Source of the DNA: Streptococcus sp. CF8_St5-11
GTDB lineage: Bacteria > Bacillota > Bacilli > Lactobacillales > Streptococcaceae
Length of the DNA stretch: 64,000 nt
NCBI RefSeq assembly: GCF_024295625.1
Contig: NZ_JANCOJ010000001.1
Span: 682,001 to 746,000, forward strand
Direction: 5' to 3'
In this document: positions 1 to 9,100 of the stretch, in pieces
How the letters are laid out: every line of letters begins with the position of its first letter
Position numbering within the stretch: position 1 is the first letter of the stretch
The notes under the pieces: model-generated
What the model was told of the DNA's origin: nothing
What the model saw: the letters and a program-made list of their open reading frames with translations, nothing else
Database searches by the model: none
Program-made: the position numbers and the translations under genes

Positions 1-443
1 CAATAGCGGGTATAGGAGAAATAATCCTTTCTCACCAAAATTCCTCTAGACACGTACTCGCAGCGTTCGACATAGGGACTGTTTTCTGCGCGCAGGTAGC
101 AGGTCAAAAAGTTGTCCTGATCCTCATAAAAGAAGCGCTTGATCTTACCATCGACTTCTTCACGAGTCGGTTTTCCGGCAAATCCTGCTAAGACCTGATC
201 AATGGTATAGGTCGTTGGCGCAATTTTTATATCTGTAAAATGGCTATAGAGCCAGATGATTTCATCATTTTTAAAACCGATATTTTCTGTTAAATGCTGG
301 ATATTATCGGCTAGGATCATATCCATAAAGACAAACTTGGCTGGTTGATGGATATTGCGTAACAACTGGGCACGGTAGGCCTGGGCATACTCAACACCAC
401 TGCTGGCCCAACCGATTCCAAGGTTGATATTGTATACTGTCAT
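1..443 (-). CDS. gtfA: Accessory Sec glycosyltransferase GtfA (Gtf1), N-terminal part
   Basis: The gene runs off the left edge, so only the first 147 codons are visible. The start reads MTVYNINLGIGWASSGVEYA, the typical opening of streptococcal GtfA. In the family GtfA is the catalytic GT-B subunit that, with GtfB, adds the first GlcNAc to Ser/Thr of serine-rich repeat adhesins in the cytoplasm before export. The ATG (443-441) lies 11 nt after the secA2 stop with an AGAGGAC ribosome site, so it is translated from the same operon. Family-typical stretches such as DMILADNIQHL and LYSHFTDIKIAPT are present. gtfB would be expected further left, outside the window. The assignment rests on similarity recalled for the N-terminus and on operon position. 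Confidence 0.93.
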   Translation of the reverse strand, partial: MTVYNINLGIGWASSGVEYAQAYRAQLLRNIHQPAKFVFMDMILADNIQHLTENIGFKNDEIIWLYSHFTDIKIAPTTYTIDQVLAGFAGKPTREEVDGKIKRFFYEDQDNFLTCYLRAENSPYVERCEYVSRGILVRKDYFSYTRY

Positions 444-454
444 AATGTCCTCTT

Positions 455-2833
455 TTATGGGAAATGCAAGACAATTTCCCCTTTTTTATTGATTTCTACT
501 CGACTTAGTAGGAGATTGCGGACCATTTGTTCTTTGGCCGCCTCTTTCATTCGTTCAAAGGATTGGTAGGCTTCTTGGAAAAATTCTACCAAAGGGTTTT
601 TCTGACTGGTGTACTGACCAGAGAGCGCCATGCGCAATTGTTGCAGATAGTCTACCTGCTCGACCCAGTTTTCATCGATAGCTTTTAGGATGGCCATGCG
701 CTGGAATTGGGCGATCACCTCATCGGTGCCTAAGATCTCATACTTAGCTTCTAACTCGCTTTTAGCAATTTCCCATAAGAAATTCTCTTTGGTTTTCTTG
801 CTACGGAAGGTTTGGTGGGCCTTTTCCGGATCCACTTGGTAACTAACATTGTCTAACATATAGCGATAAAAAGCTACCGGTTCCTTGTATTCTTTTTTAT
901 GGGCTACACTTGAAAAGACGGAACGAAGCACTTTTTCAACGATATCATCCAAGCGTCCTTCTTGTTTGATCAAGCGGTCGCGCTCTTCGTAGACGATGGC
1001 ACGCTGAATGTTCATGCTTTCCGCAAATTCTAGCGTCATCCGACGACTGGCCTGACCAGAACTTTCACTAGCATTTTGAGCCCGTTCCACCAAGTTTCTA
1101 TACTTGCGCTTGGTCAGAGCTTTAGCTGAACCAATCCGCTCATCTACATCATAGTCTTGATAGGTATCCTGGATCCAGTCTGGCCCCCAATTTTTCATCA
1201 AATCGTCTTCCAAAGAGACGAAGAACTTGGTCAAACCGGGATCTCCTTGGCGACCTGAACGCCCCCGAATTTGAAGGTCAATCCGCTGGTTCATCATCCG
1301 CTCAGTCCCGACAACCACCAAGCCACCTAACTCAGCGACTCCTGGTCCTAACTTGATGTCGGTTCCCCGACCGGCCATTGAGGTCGCAACTGTCACAGCT
1401 CCTTTTCGACCTGATTCCTTAATGATCTGGGCCTCTCGAGGAGCATTGTTGGCATTGAGAAGATTGTGAGGAATCCCTTCGCGCAAAAGAAGATTCGAGT
1501 AAAGAATCGACATCTCAACGGATCCGGCAAAGACCAGAATTGGATTGCCCTTTTCGTGGACCTTCTTCACATAGTCCAAGGAAGCCACGATTTTCTCTGG
1601 CAAGGTCTGATAGATTTCATCCGGCAAATCTTTGCGGATCTTCTTGCGATTGGTTGGGATCTTGATCACTGACATGGCATAGGTATCAAGAAACTCTGCC
1701 TCAGCGACCTTCCCAGTCCCGGTCATGCCTCCCAACTTCCGAAACATCTTAAAGAGGTTTTGGTAAGTAATAGAAGCCATAGCCCGTGTTTCTTGGGTGA
1801 GCTTGAGGCCCTCTTTGGCTTCAATCGCCTGGTGGAGTCCTCCTTGCAAGCGCGTCATTTCCATCAAGCGCCCCGTCGCCTGGTCTAGTAAGACAATCTC
1901 CGGTTGCCCTTCGACATTGGGATGGATGACATAGTCCTTATCCTTAATAAAGTTTTTATTGGCCTGCAGGGCTAAGCTGATATGGCGAACCAAATCACGG
2001 TATTGGGGATCATAGAGGTTGGGAATAGCAAGAAAAGCTTCTGCTGCATGAGCTCCTTTTCGAGTCAACCAAACTCGTTTCTTTTCTTCATCAAACTTGA
2101 AGTCTTCCCCTTCTTTGAAGGTTTGGATCAGGGTATCAATAATCCCATATAGGTTAGATTGAACCCGAGGAGAACCAGAAATAATCAAGGGAGTCTGAGC
2201 ACTATCAAGGAGCACCGAATCAATCTCATCAACAATGGCGTAATTGAAGTCTGCCAAAAACTGGCCATCTGCCGAAGCCGTCAAGTTCTCTGTTAAATAG
2301 TCAAAGCCCAGACTGGTATTGGTCGTATAAATGACATCTGACTGGTAAATCTCCCGTTTGACTTCTGGATCTAATTCTTCGTCTTCAGATTGTTTCAAGG
2401 GAACTCCAACAGTCAAGCCCAAAAAGCGGTAGACCTGTCCCATCTCTTCTGCATCCCGAGTTGCCAGATAGGTATTGGTCGTAATAACCATGACCCCTTT
2501 TCCCTCTAAGGCATTGAGATAAACCGGCATAGTTGCCGTCAAGGTCTTTCCTTCACCAGTATTCATTTCAGCGACATTGCCTTGGTGGAGGACAATCCCT
2601 CCCATGACTTGCACGTCATAAGGAAACATGCCCAAGACCCGTTTATCAGCTTCCCGCGCAACCGCAAATGCTTCTGGTAAGAGATCATCCAAGGTCTCAC
2701 CCTTAGCTAGACGTTCCCGAAATTCCACAGTCTTCTCCTGTAGTTGTCGATCCGTCAAGCGGGCCATGTCATCCTTCCAGCTATTGACTTCTTTTAAGAT
2801 TTTTTTGATGTTTCTTAATTTAACGTAATCCAA
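455..2833 (-). CDS. secA2: Accessory Sec motor ATPase SecA2
   Basis: SecA2 is the cytosolic ATPase that drives export of glycosylated serine-rich repeat adhesins through SecY2. Visible motifs are a Walker A-type NTGEGKT, a VDEIDS Walker B/DEAD-like segment with [23 protein letters not shown] helicase motif V (here [10 protein letters not shown]) and [11 protein letters not shown]. The protein ends at LHFP and lacks the C-terminal zinc-binding CxC tail of housekeeping SecA, as expected for SecA2. I place the start at a TTG (2833-2831) giving [13 protein letters not shown], because AGAGGA lies about 7 nt upstream and the resulting 792 residues match the usual SecA2 length. The open frame continues upstream to 2962, but that part overlaps the end of asp3 and has no family similarity that I recognise. 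Confidence 0.95.
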   Translation of the reverse strand: MDYVKLRNIKKILKEVNSWKDDMARLTDRQLQEKTVEFRERLAKGETLDDLLPEAFAVAREADKRVLGMFPYDVQVMGGIVLHQGNVAEMNTGEGKTLTATMPVYLNALEGKGVMVITTNTYLATRDAEEMGQVYRFLGLTVGVPLKQSEDEELDPEVKREIYQSDVIYTTNTSLGFDYLTENLTASADGQFLADFNYAIVDEIDSVLLDSAQTPLIISGSPRVQSNLYGIIDTLIQTFKEGEDFKFDEEKKRVWLTRKGAHAAEAFLAIPNLYDPQYRDLVRHISLALQANKNFIKDKDYVIHPNVEGQPEIVLLDQATGRLMEMTRLQGGLHQAIEAKEGLKLTQETRAMASITYQNLFKMFRKLGGMTGTGKVAEAEFLDTYAMSVIKIPTNRKKIRKDLPDEIYQTLPEKIVASLDYVKKVHEKGNPILVFAGSVEMSILYSNLLLREGIPHNLLNANNAPREAQIIKESGRKGAVTVATSMAGRGTDIKLGPGVAELGGLVVVGTERMMNQRIDLQIRGRSGRQGDPGLTKFFVSLEDDLMKNWGPDWIQDTYQDYDVDERIGSAKALTKRKYRNLVERAQNASESSGQASRRMTLEFAESMNIQRAIVYEERDRLIKQEGRLDDIVEKVLRSVFSSVAHKKEYKEPVAFYRYMLDNVSYQVDPEKAHQTFRSKKTKENFLWEIAKSELEAKYEILGTDEVIAQFQRMAILKAIDENWVEQVDYLQQLRMALSGQYTSQKNPLVEFFQEAYQSFERMKEAAKEQMVRNLLLSRVEINKKGEIVLHFP

Positions 2834-2864
2834 TGTAATCCTCTTTTTTTGCAGTGATGTTCGT

Positions 2865-3335
2865 CTATTCGAGAACTTCTGCTCCCTCAGACGATATTGG
2901 TTGAATCGTGAAATAGTGGAAGGTAAACTCTTGCAAACCTGCACTGAGCAAGCGTACTTCATAGGCGTATGCTTGATCTGGATAGGTAAACGGCAAGCGA
3001 CCTTCTGCGGTTACGCGACGGCCAACGACCTCTCCAAAGCGATCTTTGAAGACGATTTCTACCATAACGGTATGAGCCGGAGTCGCTTCCATCGTGATAA
3101 CCAGTTCATAATCTTGCTCTCTTTTGAGCAGAGGCAGACTAGGAATTTGACGAGTTGCGCCAAAATTTGTCTGCGAATGCCAAGTTTTCAGCACTTGACC
3201 AGATGGCATGAGGGGGTTCTGAAACTGAACGCTTCCTTGGTCAGTCGCTTGAATGGTCGACCCCCAAAGATAATCTGCTAGAACGGTATCGCCCCAGTAG
3301 ATTCGTCTGCTTTCATTTTCTTTTATTTTTATCAT
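2865..3335 (-). CDS. asp3: Accessory Sec system protein Asp3
   Basis: Asp3 is a small beta-rich chaperone-like subunit (156 residues here) that forms a complex with Asp1 and Asp2 and delivers adhesin precursors to SecA2. The chosen ATG (3335-3333) overlaps the asp2 stop as ATGA, the usual sign of translational coupling; the longer reading frame from 3389 would overlap asp2 by 58 nt. The opening [19 protein letters not shown] and the body with [11 protein letters not shown] are Asp3-like. No catalytic motif is expected. The position between asp2 and secA2 matches the canonical order secY2-asp1-asp2-asp3-secA2. Confidence 0.92.
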   Translation of the reverse strand: MIKIKENESRRIYWGDTVLADYLWGSTIQATDQGSVQFQNPLMPSGQVLKTWHSQTNFGATRQIPSLPLLKREQDYELVITMEATPAHTVMVEIVFKDRFGEVVGRRVTAEGRLPFTYPDQAYAYEVRLLSAGLQEFTFHYFTIQPISSEGAEVLE

Positions 3336-4876
3336 TGGTTTCTTCCAAAGTCTCTTTCCATGATTTCTTTGTATTGGGTCACAAACCACTCAATGATCGG
3401 ACCACTCGCATCGTTGTGTCGACCGGCACGGCTAGTGCTGATAATACGAACCGGAAATTCATACAAGGCCTCTAAAATATCTGGATAAGCCTGCTGGTCA
3501 TAGTCATCATCCCTCATATAGGCAAGGGCTAAAATCGTATCCTTGAAATCTGCCTGGTCAAACCGGTCCCAGAAGCGTTGATTGAGCTGACCGATCCCTT
3601 CTTGCGACACTTGACCAATGATCAACTGCATCATGTCTAGGGATGTTCCAAACTCATCTGGACGTTTAAATTTCAGGTTGGCAGCGACATCCCCCAGGTT
3701 GACAATGGGTTTTCCGACCAAGATCGCATGAGGAGAATAAAGAGCCCCATAGTAAAGGGCACCAAAGGTCCCCATGGACAAGCCTGAGAAATTCATATCT
3801 TTTGGCTCAAAGCCGAGCAAGTCCAAGTGCTGATCAATAAAGGCAGTGATTTGACTTTCCAATTCTTCTGAGCCCATATAGAAGGATCCACCTTCCAGCC
3901 TTGGGTCAGAAAAGAGAATAAAGGGACTCCCCATCGCACGCATCATCCCAAACCCTTCAAAACCTTCGGCCGGACGATACCCAGAAAAGTAAATGTTTAA
4001 AGGTGGTTTCATATCGCCAGGATGGAAATAAGCAAAAATTTCTTGGCGTTTGTGGTCCCGTAGCGTCTTAGCTCCTACGGTCATCTCTCCTAAAGGACCA
4101 TGTGACAAGCGCTTATGTAGGGCTCCGATCGTAAGCGTCCCTTCTCCTTTTGCTTCCAGCGAAAAGGCTAGGTAATAAGGTTCTGCGCCATCCAATTCTA
4201 GTGGTTGTGCCATCTCTTCTTCTGAAAAGACTGCATCTTTGACCCACTCTCCCAGAGCACCAAAGCGGTAAAATTGAATCCGCAATTGCAGCTGACAGCT
4301 TGGATCTTTTTCATATTCCAACCAAAAATTGATGGGACGGCTAGCATCATACACGTAGTTGTAAACCCACTGAGCAATCGGTGTAAACTCTTCACCGTAT
4401 GATCCATCTAGCTGAAGAAAATGTTGCCCCAGCACCGTTTGCTGGCCCGCAAAATCAGGTCTCACTCGCAGGTCACGAACCGTAAAGGCATCTCCATATT
4501 GATTGTCGTATAAAAAGCGCTCTAAAACATAGAGAAATTGATGCTTGTTTGAGAAATCCCAGGGTCTTGCTTGTTTAAGCCTTAAGAGGTGGGCCAATTC
4601 GTCAGAAGGCGCCTCTAGTTCATGGCTTTGATCATAAAAAACAGTATAAGGCTGAAAATAAGCCAGGTCTTCTCCTAAAGCTAATAAATCTTCTGGCTTT
4701 TCTAGAATCAAGGCTTTGAATTTGGAGATTTCCTCTTCTTCCATATATTCTTTGAGCGATGGAAGAGCGGTAGCTTGAAAAAAGTGCCAGCCTAGTCCAG
4801 CAGGAAGCTCCACCTGATCCTGCCAACTACTTGAGCCGATTTGGAGAATATGGGGTATTTGTAGTTTTTTATCCAT
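3332..4876 (-). CDS. asp2: Accessory Sec protein Asp2, GlcNAc O-acetyltransferase
   Basis: Asp2 (514 residues) has two roles in the family: it is essential for export with Asp1/Asp3, and it O-acetylates GlcNAc on the adhesin by an alpha/beta-hydrolase-like catalytic triad. The nucleophile elbow GLSMG is seen with serine near residue 367, inside SGLSMGTFGALYYGA. A C-terminal histidine in GRHNDASGP (about residue 487) fits the triad, so the acetyltransferase should be active; the acid residue I cannot place with certainty. The start overlaps the asp1 stop by 8 nt and the stop overlaps asp3. Confidence 0.95.
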   Translation of the reverse strand: MDKKLQIPHILQIGSSSWQDQVELPAGLGWHFFQATALPSLKEYMEEEEISKFKALILEKPEDLLALGEDLAYFQPYTVFYDQSHELEAPSDELAHLLRLKQARPWDFSNKHQFLYVLERFLYDNQYGDAFTVRDLRVRPDFAGQQTVLGQHFLQLDGSYGEEFTPIAQWVYNYVYDASRPINFWLEYEKDPSCQLQLRIQFYRFGALGEWVKDAVFSEEEMAQPLELDGAEPYYLAFSLEAKGEGTLTIGALHKRLSHGPLGEMTVGAKTLRDHKRQEIFAYFHPGDMKPPLNIYFSGYRPAEGFEGFGMMRAMGSPFILFSDPRLEGGSFYMGSEELESQITAFIDQHLDLLGFEPKDMNFSGLSMGTFGALYYGALYSPHAILVGKPIVNLGDVAANLKFKRPDEFGTSLDMMQLIIGQVSQEGIGQLNQRFWDRFDQADFKDTILALAYMRDDDYDQQAYPDILEALYEFPVRIISTSRAGRHNDASGPIIEWFVTQYKEIMERDFGRNQ

Positions 4877-6458
4877 GACGTTCTTTCATCCATCCTTCCC
4901 ATTTCTCGATCAAGCGTTGACCGGTGTATTCTTGAATTTTTTCGATCGAGTAGACCAAGGCTTCGTTCCAAGGCTTCAATTCCAATAAGAAGTGCGTGAT
5001 TGCCTTCTCTAATTCCTTGTCTCCCTTTGATAACACATAGCCATTTTTCAAATGATCGACATATTCTGTCTGGACGCGGTTGACTTGAGGAATCCCAGCA
5101 GAGATCCCTGCAATCTGCGTGTAGAGGTTGGGTTCCTCGCTTAAATCTACAATCAAGCGGGTTTTTTCCAATTCTTGAATAATGTCATTTTCATTTGAAA
5201 AATTCTTAACTACAAAGCGATAATCCGGTGCGTCTTGTACGGACTCTTCATCGATAATCTGGTTTTCCCCAAGCCCTTCCATTTGGGCTGGTGATTGAAC
5301 CAGATGCAAGTCCTGCTCGCTAGCGATCAATTCCTCGAGTTGCCCTTCTAATTCCTTAACACGCTCCGGTGATCCATTGTAAAATGCAAAAACAACTTCA
5401 AATAAAGGATGTTGCGCCAAGACCTCCAGAACCTTCTTGAGCTGGCTCTTACTTGGAAGCTCAGCTTCATTGACGTAAAAGTAAATCTTCGATTCCTTGC
5501 GCTCCTGACTAGATCCCAAACGGAGGCGGGAGTCAAAAGAGGTAATCCGGTGTGTCTTTTGAGCCAAGCTAGGAGAAAAGACCCCAATCGCTTCTTTGGT
5601 TTTTTCACTATCTGTGATCAAGAGCTGGGCATCAATCATATCAAAATAGAGGGCAAAGTTTTCGGCAGACAAGGGCTGGCGATCCCCGTAGAAAGACAAG
5701 ACTTTCTTGACACTACTTGCTGTATCTTGTAAAAAAGCCAAATTTGCTGGATGAGCTGCCAGTACCAACTGATCTCGTCCTGGTACCAAGGCTGCCAACT
5801 GTTCCTTCATTTTTTCAGCGACAACTTCTCCCATATCGGAATAGCTTTCTTTTTTGAAGGCAGGAAAGAAAGCTTCATTGACCATAACAGATTGGTTCTC
5901 TTCGATCAACATTTCTCTCAAAACCCATTGTCCATCAAAACTCAGATACTCTTGAAAATAAGGTTTCCTCTCATTGTAGTAAATCCTACTAGAGATAAAG
6001 CCGCGATCATCTAAGTACTCAATGTAGCTGATCTCTTCATTCTTATAACGAGTCAAAGAGAGAATGTTTCCATCTACTCCCATATCAATTTTTGCTATGA
6101 GGTGACCCTTTCGAAATGCCATTACCAAAAAGGGAGTGTAGGAAAAAGTGGTCTCACTCGGCCATTCGATGTCCCGAAGCTGAACTGGGTGCATAGCCAA
6201 ACTAGACGGAACCTTTTGGATCCGATCAAAAATCGAAAGCACATCTGTCTCTAACAAATCTTGGCGGTGTAAAAAATAGCGCAGTTGCGGACTATATTGA
6301 GGCAACAATAAGATCCGATCCATTTCTGCTTCTTGAAAAATACGAACTTGATTAATGGTATCATCAAATTCAATGGATTCTCGCATCCAGTACCAAGGGG
6401 TAGCTGTTTGCTGCCAGATGCGGTCCGTTCCATACCAGGCTGGTACAAAATAATACAT
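4869..6458 (-). CDS. asp1: Accessory Sec system protein Asp1
   Basis: Asp1 (529 residues) is the accessory Sec subunit with a glycosyltransferase-like fold but no known transferase activity; it helps Asp2 and Asp3 bind the adhesin and SecA2. The opening MYYFVPAWYGTDRIWQQTAT with WYWMRESIEFDDTINQ is characteristic of the family. An AGGAG ribosome site overlaps the secY2 stop, and the ATG starts 8 nt after it, so the two genes are co-translated. The length is normal and there is no frameshift. Confidence 0.94.
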   Translation of the reverse strand: MYYFVPAWYGTDRIWQQTATPWYWMRESIEFDDTINQVRIFQEAEMDRILLLPQYSPQLRYFLHRQDLLETDVLSIFDRIQKVPSSLAMHPVQLRDIEWPSETTFSYTPFLVMAFRKGHLIAKIDMGVDGNILSLTRYKNEEISYIEYLDDRGFISSRIYYNERKPYFQEYLSFDGQWVLREMLIEENQSVMVNEAFFPAFKKESYSDMGEVVAEKMKEQLAALVPGRDQLVLAAHPANLAFLQDTASSVKKVLSFYGDRQPLSAENFALYFDMIDAQLLITDSEKTKEAIGVFSPSLAQKTHRITSFDSRLRLGSSQERKESKIYFYVNEAELPSKSQLKKVLEVLAQHPLFEVVFAFYNGSPERVKELEGQLEELIASEQDLHLVQSPAQMEGLGENQIIDEESVQDAPDYRFVVKNFSNENDIIQELEKTRLIVDLSEEPNLYTQIAGISAGIPQVNRVQTEYVDHLKNGYVLSKGDKELEKAITHFLLELKPWNEALVYSIEKIQEYTGQRLIEKWEGWMKERHG

Positions 6459-6466
6459 GGTTACTC

Positions 6467-7684
6467 CTAGAATATTCTTGTATAACGTTGATTGACACGA
6501 AGGGCACGAATTTCTTCTCGGATATTGTAAATCATCCCGACAAACATGAGGAAGGTTCCTGGAATCATGGTCAAGCGCAAAAGATCTTTATCCCATAACA
6601 AGAGGGAAAAAGGAAGCGCCGTAAAGAGGATCAGATACAAGGTCCCAAAAACCGTCAAGCGTAGCACAATTTTATTGATATATCGACGTGTATCTGCTCC
6701 AGGATAGACATGATCGATATACTCGGACGCCTTCATCATCTTATCTGCAATTTCTTCTCCGTTCACATTGACAAAGGCGAAAGCAAAAGAGAGAAGGGCG
6801 ATCATCAGAATGTAAAGAAGGATCCAAATCGGATCTCCCATCACCAAGTGTTTGGCTAAACGAGCAGCCCACTTGGCATTGGAATCCATAGACAAGATCA
6901 AGAGCATGGCATACTGAGGAATGGACACCAAGGTCATGGCGTACATAAAGGGCATCCCTCCTGCTGGGTTGAGCTTGATATCCAAAAAAGTATAACTTTT
7001 CAAGTTGTTGTGGATCCCTAATTTATTGACAGGAATCTGGTACTTGGAATATTCCACCAAGACTGCCACATAGACAAAAATCAAGATAAAAATCACGCCC
7101 AGAACATAAGCGATCTCTGGGATATTATTGACACTTGAAAGGGTCTGCATCACATCTTCTGGCAGGTACATAACCATCCCAGCCATCATGATCACAACAG
7201 AACTTCCAAGGCCCAAAGCGGCATTTAGATCGGAGAGCCAAACTAAAAAGAAGGCTCCGGCTACCATAATCATGGTATTGACCGCAATGACAAGTCCGGG
7301 GTTCAACCCTGTCTTCAAAGGGAGATACATGGCCACTGCCAAAGACTGGACGATGGCGAGCGCCAAGGTCACGTACATCTTTCGCCGCTCCACTATCTCC
7401 GTGCTGGTTTTTTCGAGGTTAAAGCGTTTTGAAACGGTAAACATCCGCCACAAAATCATGGAAGACATCCATGGGGATAGACCGATCGAAAAGATCGACA
7501 TCCCGCGGAGATTTCCCCCCATCACAGCGCTTGAGAGCTGCAAGCCCGTTGTCGTTCCCTCATTGAGTCTCAAGGCCTTTGATAAGTCAACAAAAGGCAG
7601 GGAAATTTTACTTCCCAAAACATAAATAAAGACGAAAAATATCGTCCAACAAAATCTCTTTCCTACTTCAGATCGTTTTAACAT
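6467..7684 (-). CDS. secY2: Accessory Sec translocon channel SecY2
   Basis: SecY2 (405 residues) is the polytopic membrane channel paralogue of SecY dedicated to serine-rich repeat glycoproteins. About ten hydrophobic segments can be seen, starting with FCWTIFFVFIYVLGSKISLP. The loop GIHNNLKSYTFLDIKLNPAGGMP is SecY-like and NPAGGMPFMYA matches the conserved NxAGVxP-type pore segment of SecY proteins. It is shorter than housekeeping SecY (about 430), as usual. It is the first gene of the secY2-asp1-asp2-asp3-secA2-gtfA operon. The ribosome site is weak (GAGAAAG, then an A-rich spacer). Confidence 0.95.
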   Translation of the reverse strand: MLKRSEVGKRFCWTIFFVFIYVLGSKISLPFVDLSKALRLNEGTTTGLQLSSAVMGGNLRGMSIFSIGLSPWMSSMILWRMFTVSKRFNLEKTSTEIVERRKMYVTLALAIVQSLAVAMYLPLKTGLNPGLVIAVNTMIMVAGAFFLVWLSDLNAALGLGSSVVIMMAGMVMYLPEDVMQTLSSVNNIPEIAYVLGVIFILIFVYVAVLVEYSKYQIPVNKLGIHNNLKSYTFLDIKLNPAGGMPFMYAMTLVSIPQYAMLLILSMDSNAKWAARLAKHLVMGDPIWILLYILMIALLSFAFAFVNVNGEEIADKMMKASEYIDHVYPGADTRRYINKIVLRLTVFGTLYLILFTALPFSLLLWDKDLLRLTMIPGTFLMFVGMIYNIREEIRALRVNQRYTRIF

Positions 7685-7773
7685 TTCTTTTAAACTTTCT
7701 CTTACTCATTTTGACTCTTCCACCAGGGAAACAGCCTTTAAATATGTGCCTTTAGAGCATTTTATCTCAACTT

Positions 7774-7801
7774 ATTTTACCATAATTTGCGACTTTTCCA
7801 A
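7774..7801 (-). promoter_or_regulatory. Promoter for the secY2 operon
   Basis: On the minus strand TTGGAA (7801-7796), a 16-nt spacer and TAAAAT (7779-7774) lie about 90 nt before the secY2 start. This predicts a leader of about 85 nt. The call is by consensus only. Confidence 0.5.
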
Positions 7802-7865
7802 ACTCATTTGTCACTAATATTTGGTAATATTTCAAATTCCCCATTTGGTACCGTATTCAACAAAA

Positions 7866-7890
7866 AATCCTTCAGATGTTTATCTGAAGA
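7866..7890 (-). terminator. Terminator after gtf3
   Basis: The stem CTTCAGAT/ATCTGAAG with a 4-nt loop is followed on the minus strand by GATTTTTTG. It separates gtf3 from the secY2 operon, so the two are probably transcribed independently. Confidence 0.8.
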
Positions 7891-7908
7891 ATCTGGTTTA
7901 CTTGGACA

Positions 7909-8913
7909 TTATTCTCCTAAAGCCATGATGGTATCGACGAATAATTTCTTTGTAAAATAGCCATTGCGGATCAAATAAGAAGTATAGTGAGCCTTTTGGA
8001 CCATTTGGGCATACGCTTCTTCTGTGCAGTCTTGAACCAGACGATTAGCTTCTTCAAGACTGGATGCTACAAAGCCAAGCCCTTTTTCTCGAATATAGTC
8101 TGCATTTGACAAATAGTCTGGCACGACTACCGGAAGACCTGCGGATAAGTAAGTCGATAATTTGTAGGAAATATTTTCTTTGTAGTAATCTCGCTCATCC
8201 TCGGGGTTCTCTGAATTTCCCCAGACCAGCCCAAACCCCCCCTTAGAAAGCTCCAAAAGCAACTCTTGCTTAGTTCGCCACCCTTCAATATGGACCTTGG
8301 AATAATCAACTCCTTCAACTGGTTCGGTATAAACATGAAGGGGTGTATCATATTTCCAGTCGATGATATGTGGGAAACGTGAAGGATTTCCTGAGAAGAT
8401 CAGTTTTTTCTCAAATTGCGGAGTATAGAGGTCCAAACTATGGGTCAAATCCCACAACTTTTGGACCACATATTTTTTCACTGTGAGTCCTTCTGATACT
8501 AGACGATGGTACATTTGCTCTGACGGAACAACGACCAGATCACTCTGATTGTACATGTCGATATAGTTGGGCATTAGGTAATAATTGCTCTCAAACATGA
8601 GTGGTGGAACATCATGGATAAACATGACCAGCTTGGTTTGAAGGAGTTTTAACTTATCAACCAAACGGCGGTCCCACTCAATTCCATTCCAAGAAGGAGA
8701 TTGAACGAAGACAATATCCCCAAAAGCAACGCCTGCTAAAATCCCATCCATCCGCGAATTCAATTCGCTAGCTGGTTCGTTGCTATGATCATAAAAGTAG
8801 ATCCCTAATTCATTAACCCCAAGTTCACGAACGACATTCATGATATCGTTTTGTGCCATCAGGGCAACACTTTTCGAAGATTGCCCAAATAAATTTGTAA
8901 AATGAATTTTCAT
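7909..8913 (-). CDS. gtf3: Gtf3-like glucosyltransferase of the adhesin glycosylation pathway
   Basis: This GT-B transferase (334 residues) resembles Gtf3/Nss of S. parasanguinis, which adds glucose to the GlcNAc placed by GtfA-GtfB on serine-rich repeat adhesins. Similar segments are MDGILAGVAFGDIVFVQSP, MFIHDVPPLMF, VVPSEQMYHRL, GGFGLVWGN and YKLSTYLSAGLPVVV, the last being the nucleotide-sugar side of the C-terminal domain. The ATG at 8913 (MKIHFTNLFGQ) is preferred because AGAGGAAAG precedes it and because it matches the family start; an in-frame ATG at 8946 has no clear ribosome site. It lies between the first SRRP gene and secY2. Later glycosyltransferases (galT, nss-type) are not in this window. 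Confidence 0.88.
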   Translation of the reverse strand: MKIHFTNLFGQSSKSVALMAQNDIMNVVRELGVNELGIYFYDHSNEPASELNSRMDGILAGVAFGDIVFVQSPSWNGIEWDRRLVDKLKLLQTKLVMFIHDVPPLMFESNYYLMPNYIDMYNQSDLVVVPSEQMYHRLVSEGLTVKKYVVQKLWDLTHSLDLYTPQFEKKLIFSGNPSRFPHIIDWKYDTPLHVYTEPVEGVDYSKVHIEGWRTKQELLLELSKGGFGLVWGNSENPEDERDYYKENISYKLSTYLSAGLPVVVPDYLSNADYIREKGLGFVASSLEEANRLVQDCTEEAYAQMVQKAHYTSYLIRNGYFTKKLFVDTIMALGE

Positions 8914-9026
8914 CTCTTTCCTCTGACTCTTCTTTTTTAATCCCATATTTTCTGAAGATATGAAGGCAAACAGAGCTTTTCACAAAGTAACCTTTTTCAT
9001 ATCCCTCAACGAAAACTTCCTCATTC

Positions 9027-9032
9027 ATTATA
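9027..9032 (-). promoter_or_regulatory. Possible -10 box for gtf3
   Basis: A TATAAT on the minus strand lies about 115 nt before the gtf3 start, but no convincing -35 is found at 16-18 nt. It sits right after the SRRP terminator, so gtf3 may have its own weak promoter or depend on read-through. Confidence 0.3.
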
Positions 9033-9061
9033 ACATATTTCCCAACTTCTTAGACATTCGA

Positions 9062-9094
9062 GATCAATAAAAGACCGGTTCATTCCGGTCTTTT
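9062..9094 (-). terminator. Terminator after the first SRRP gene
   Basis: A perfect 10-bp stem AAAAGACCGG/CCGGTCTTTT with a 6-nt loop lies just after the stop codon; read on the minus strand it ends in a TTTTATT tract. Confidence 0.85.
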
Positions 9095-9100
9095 AAGGTT

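Noticed and set aside
2834..2962. Upstream extension of secA2 to an ATG at 2962
   Set aside because: It overlaps the end of asp3, has no family similarity, and the TTG at 2833 has a clear ribosome site and gives the usual length.
8825..9028. Small minus-strand frame of 67 residues before gtf3
   Set aside because: Its ATG overlaps the region of the likely -10 box and it overlaps the gtf3 start out of frame; no sign of function.
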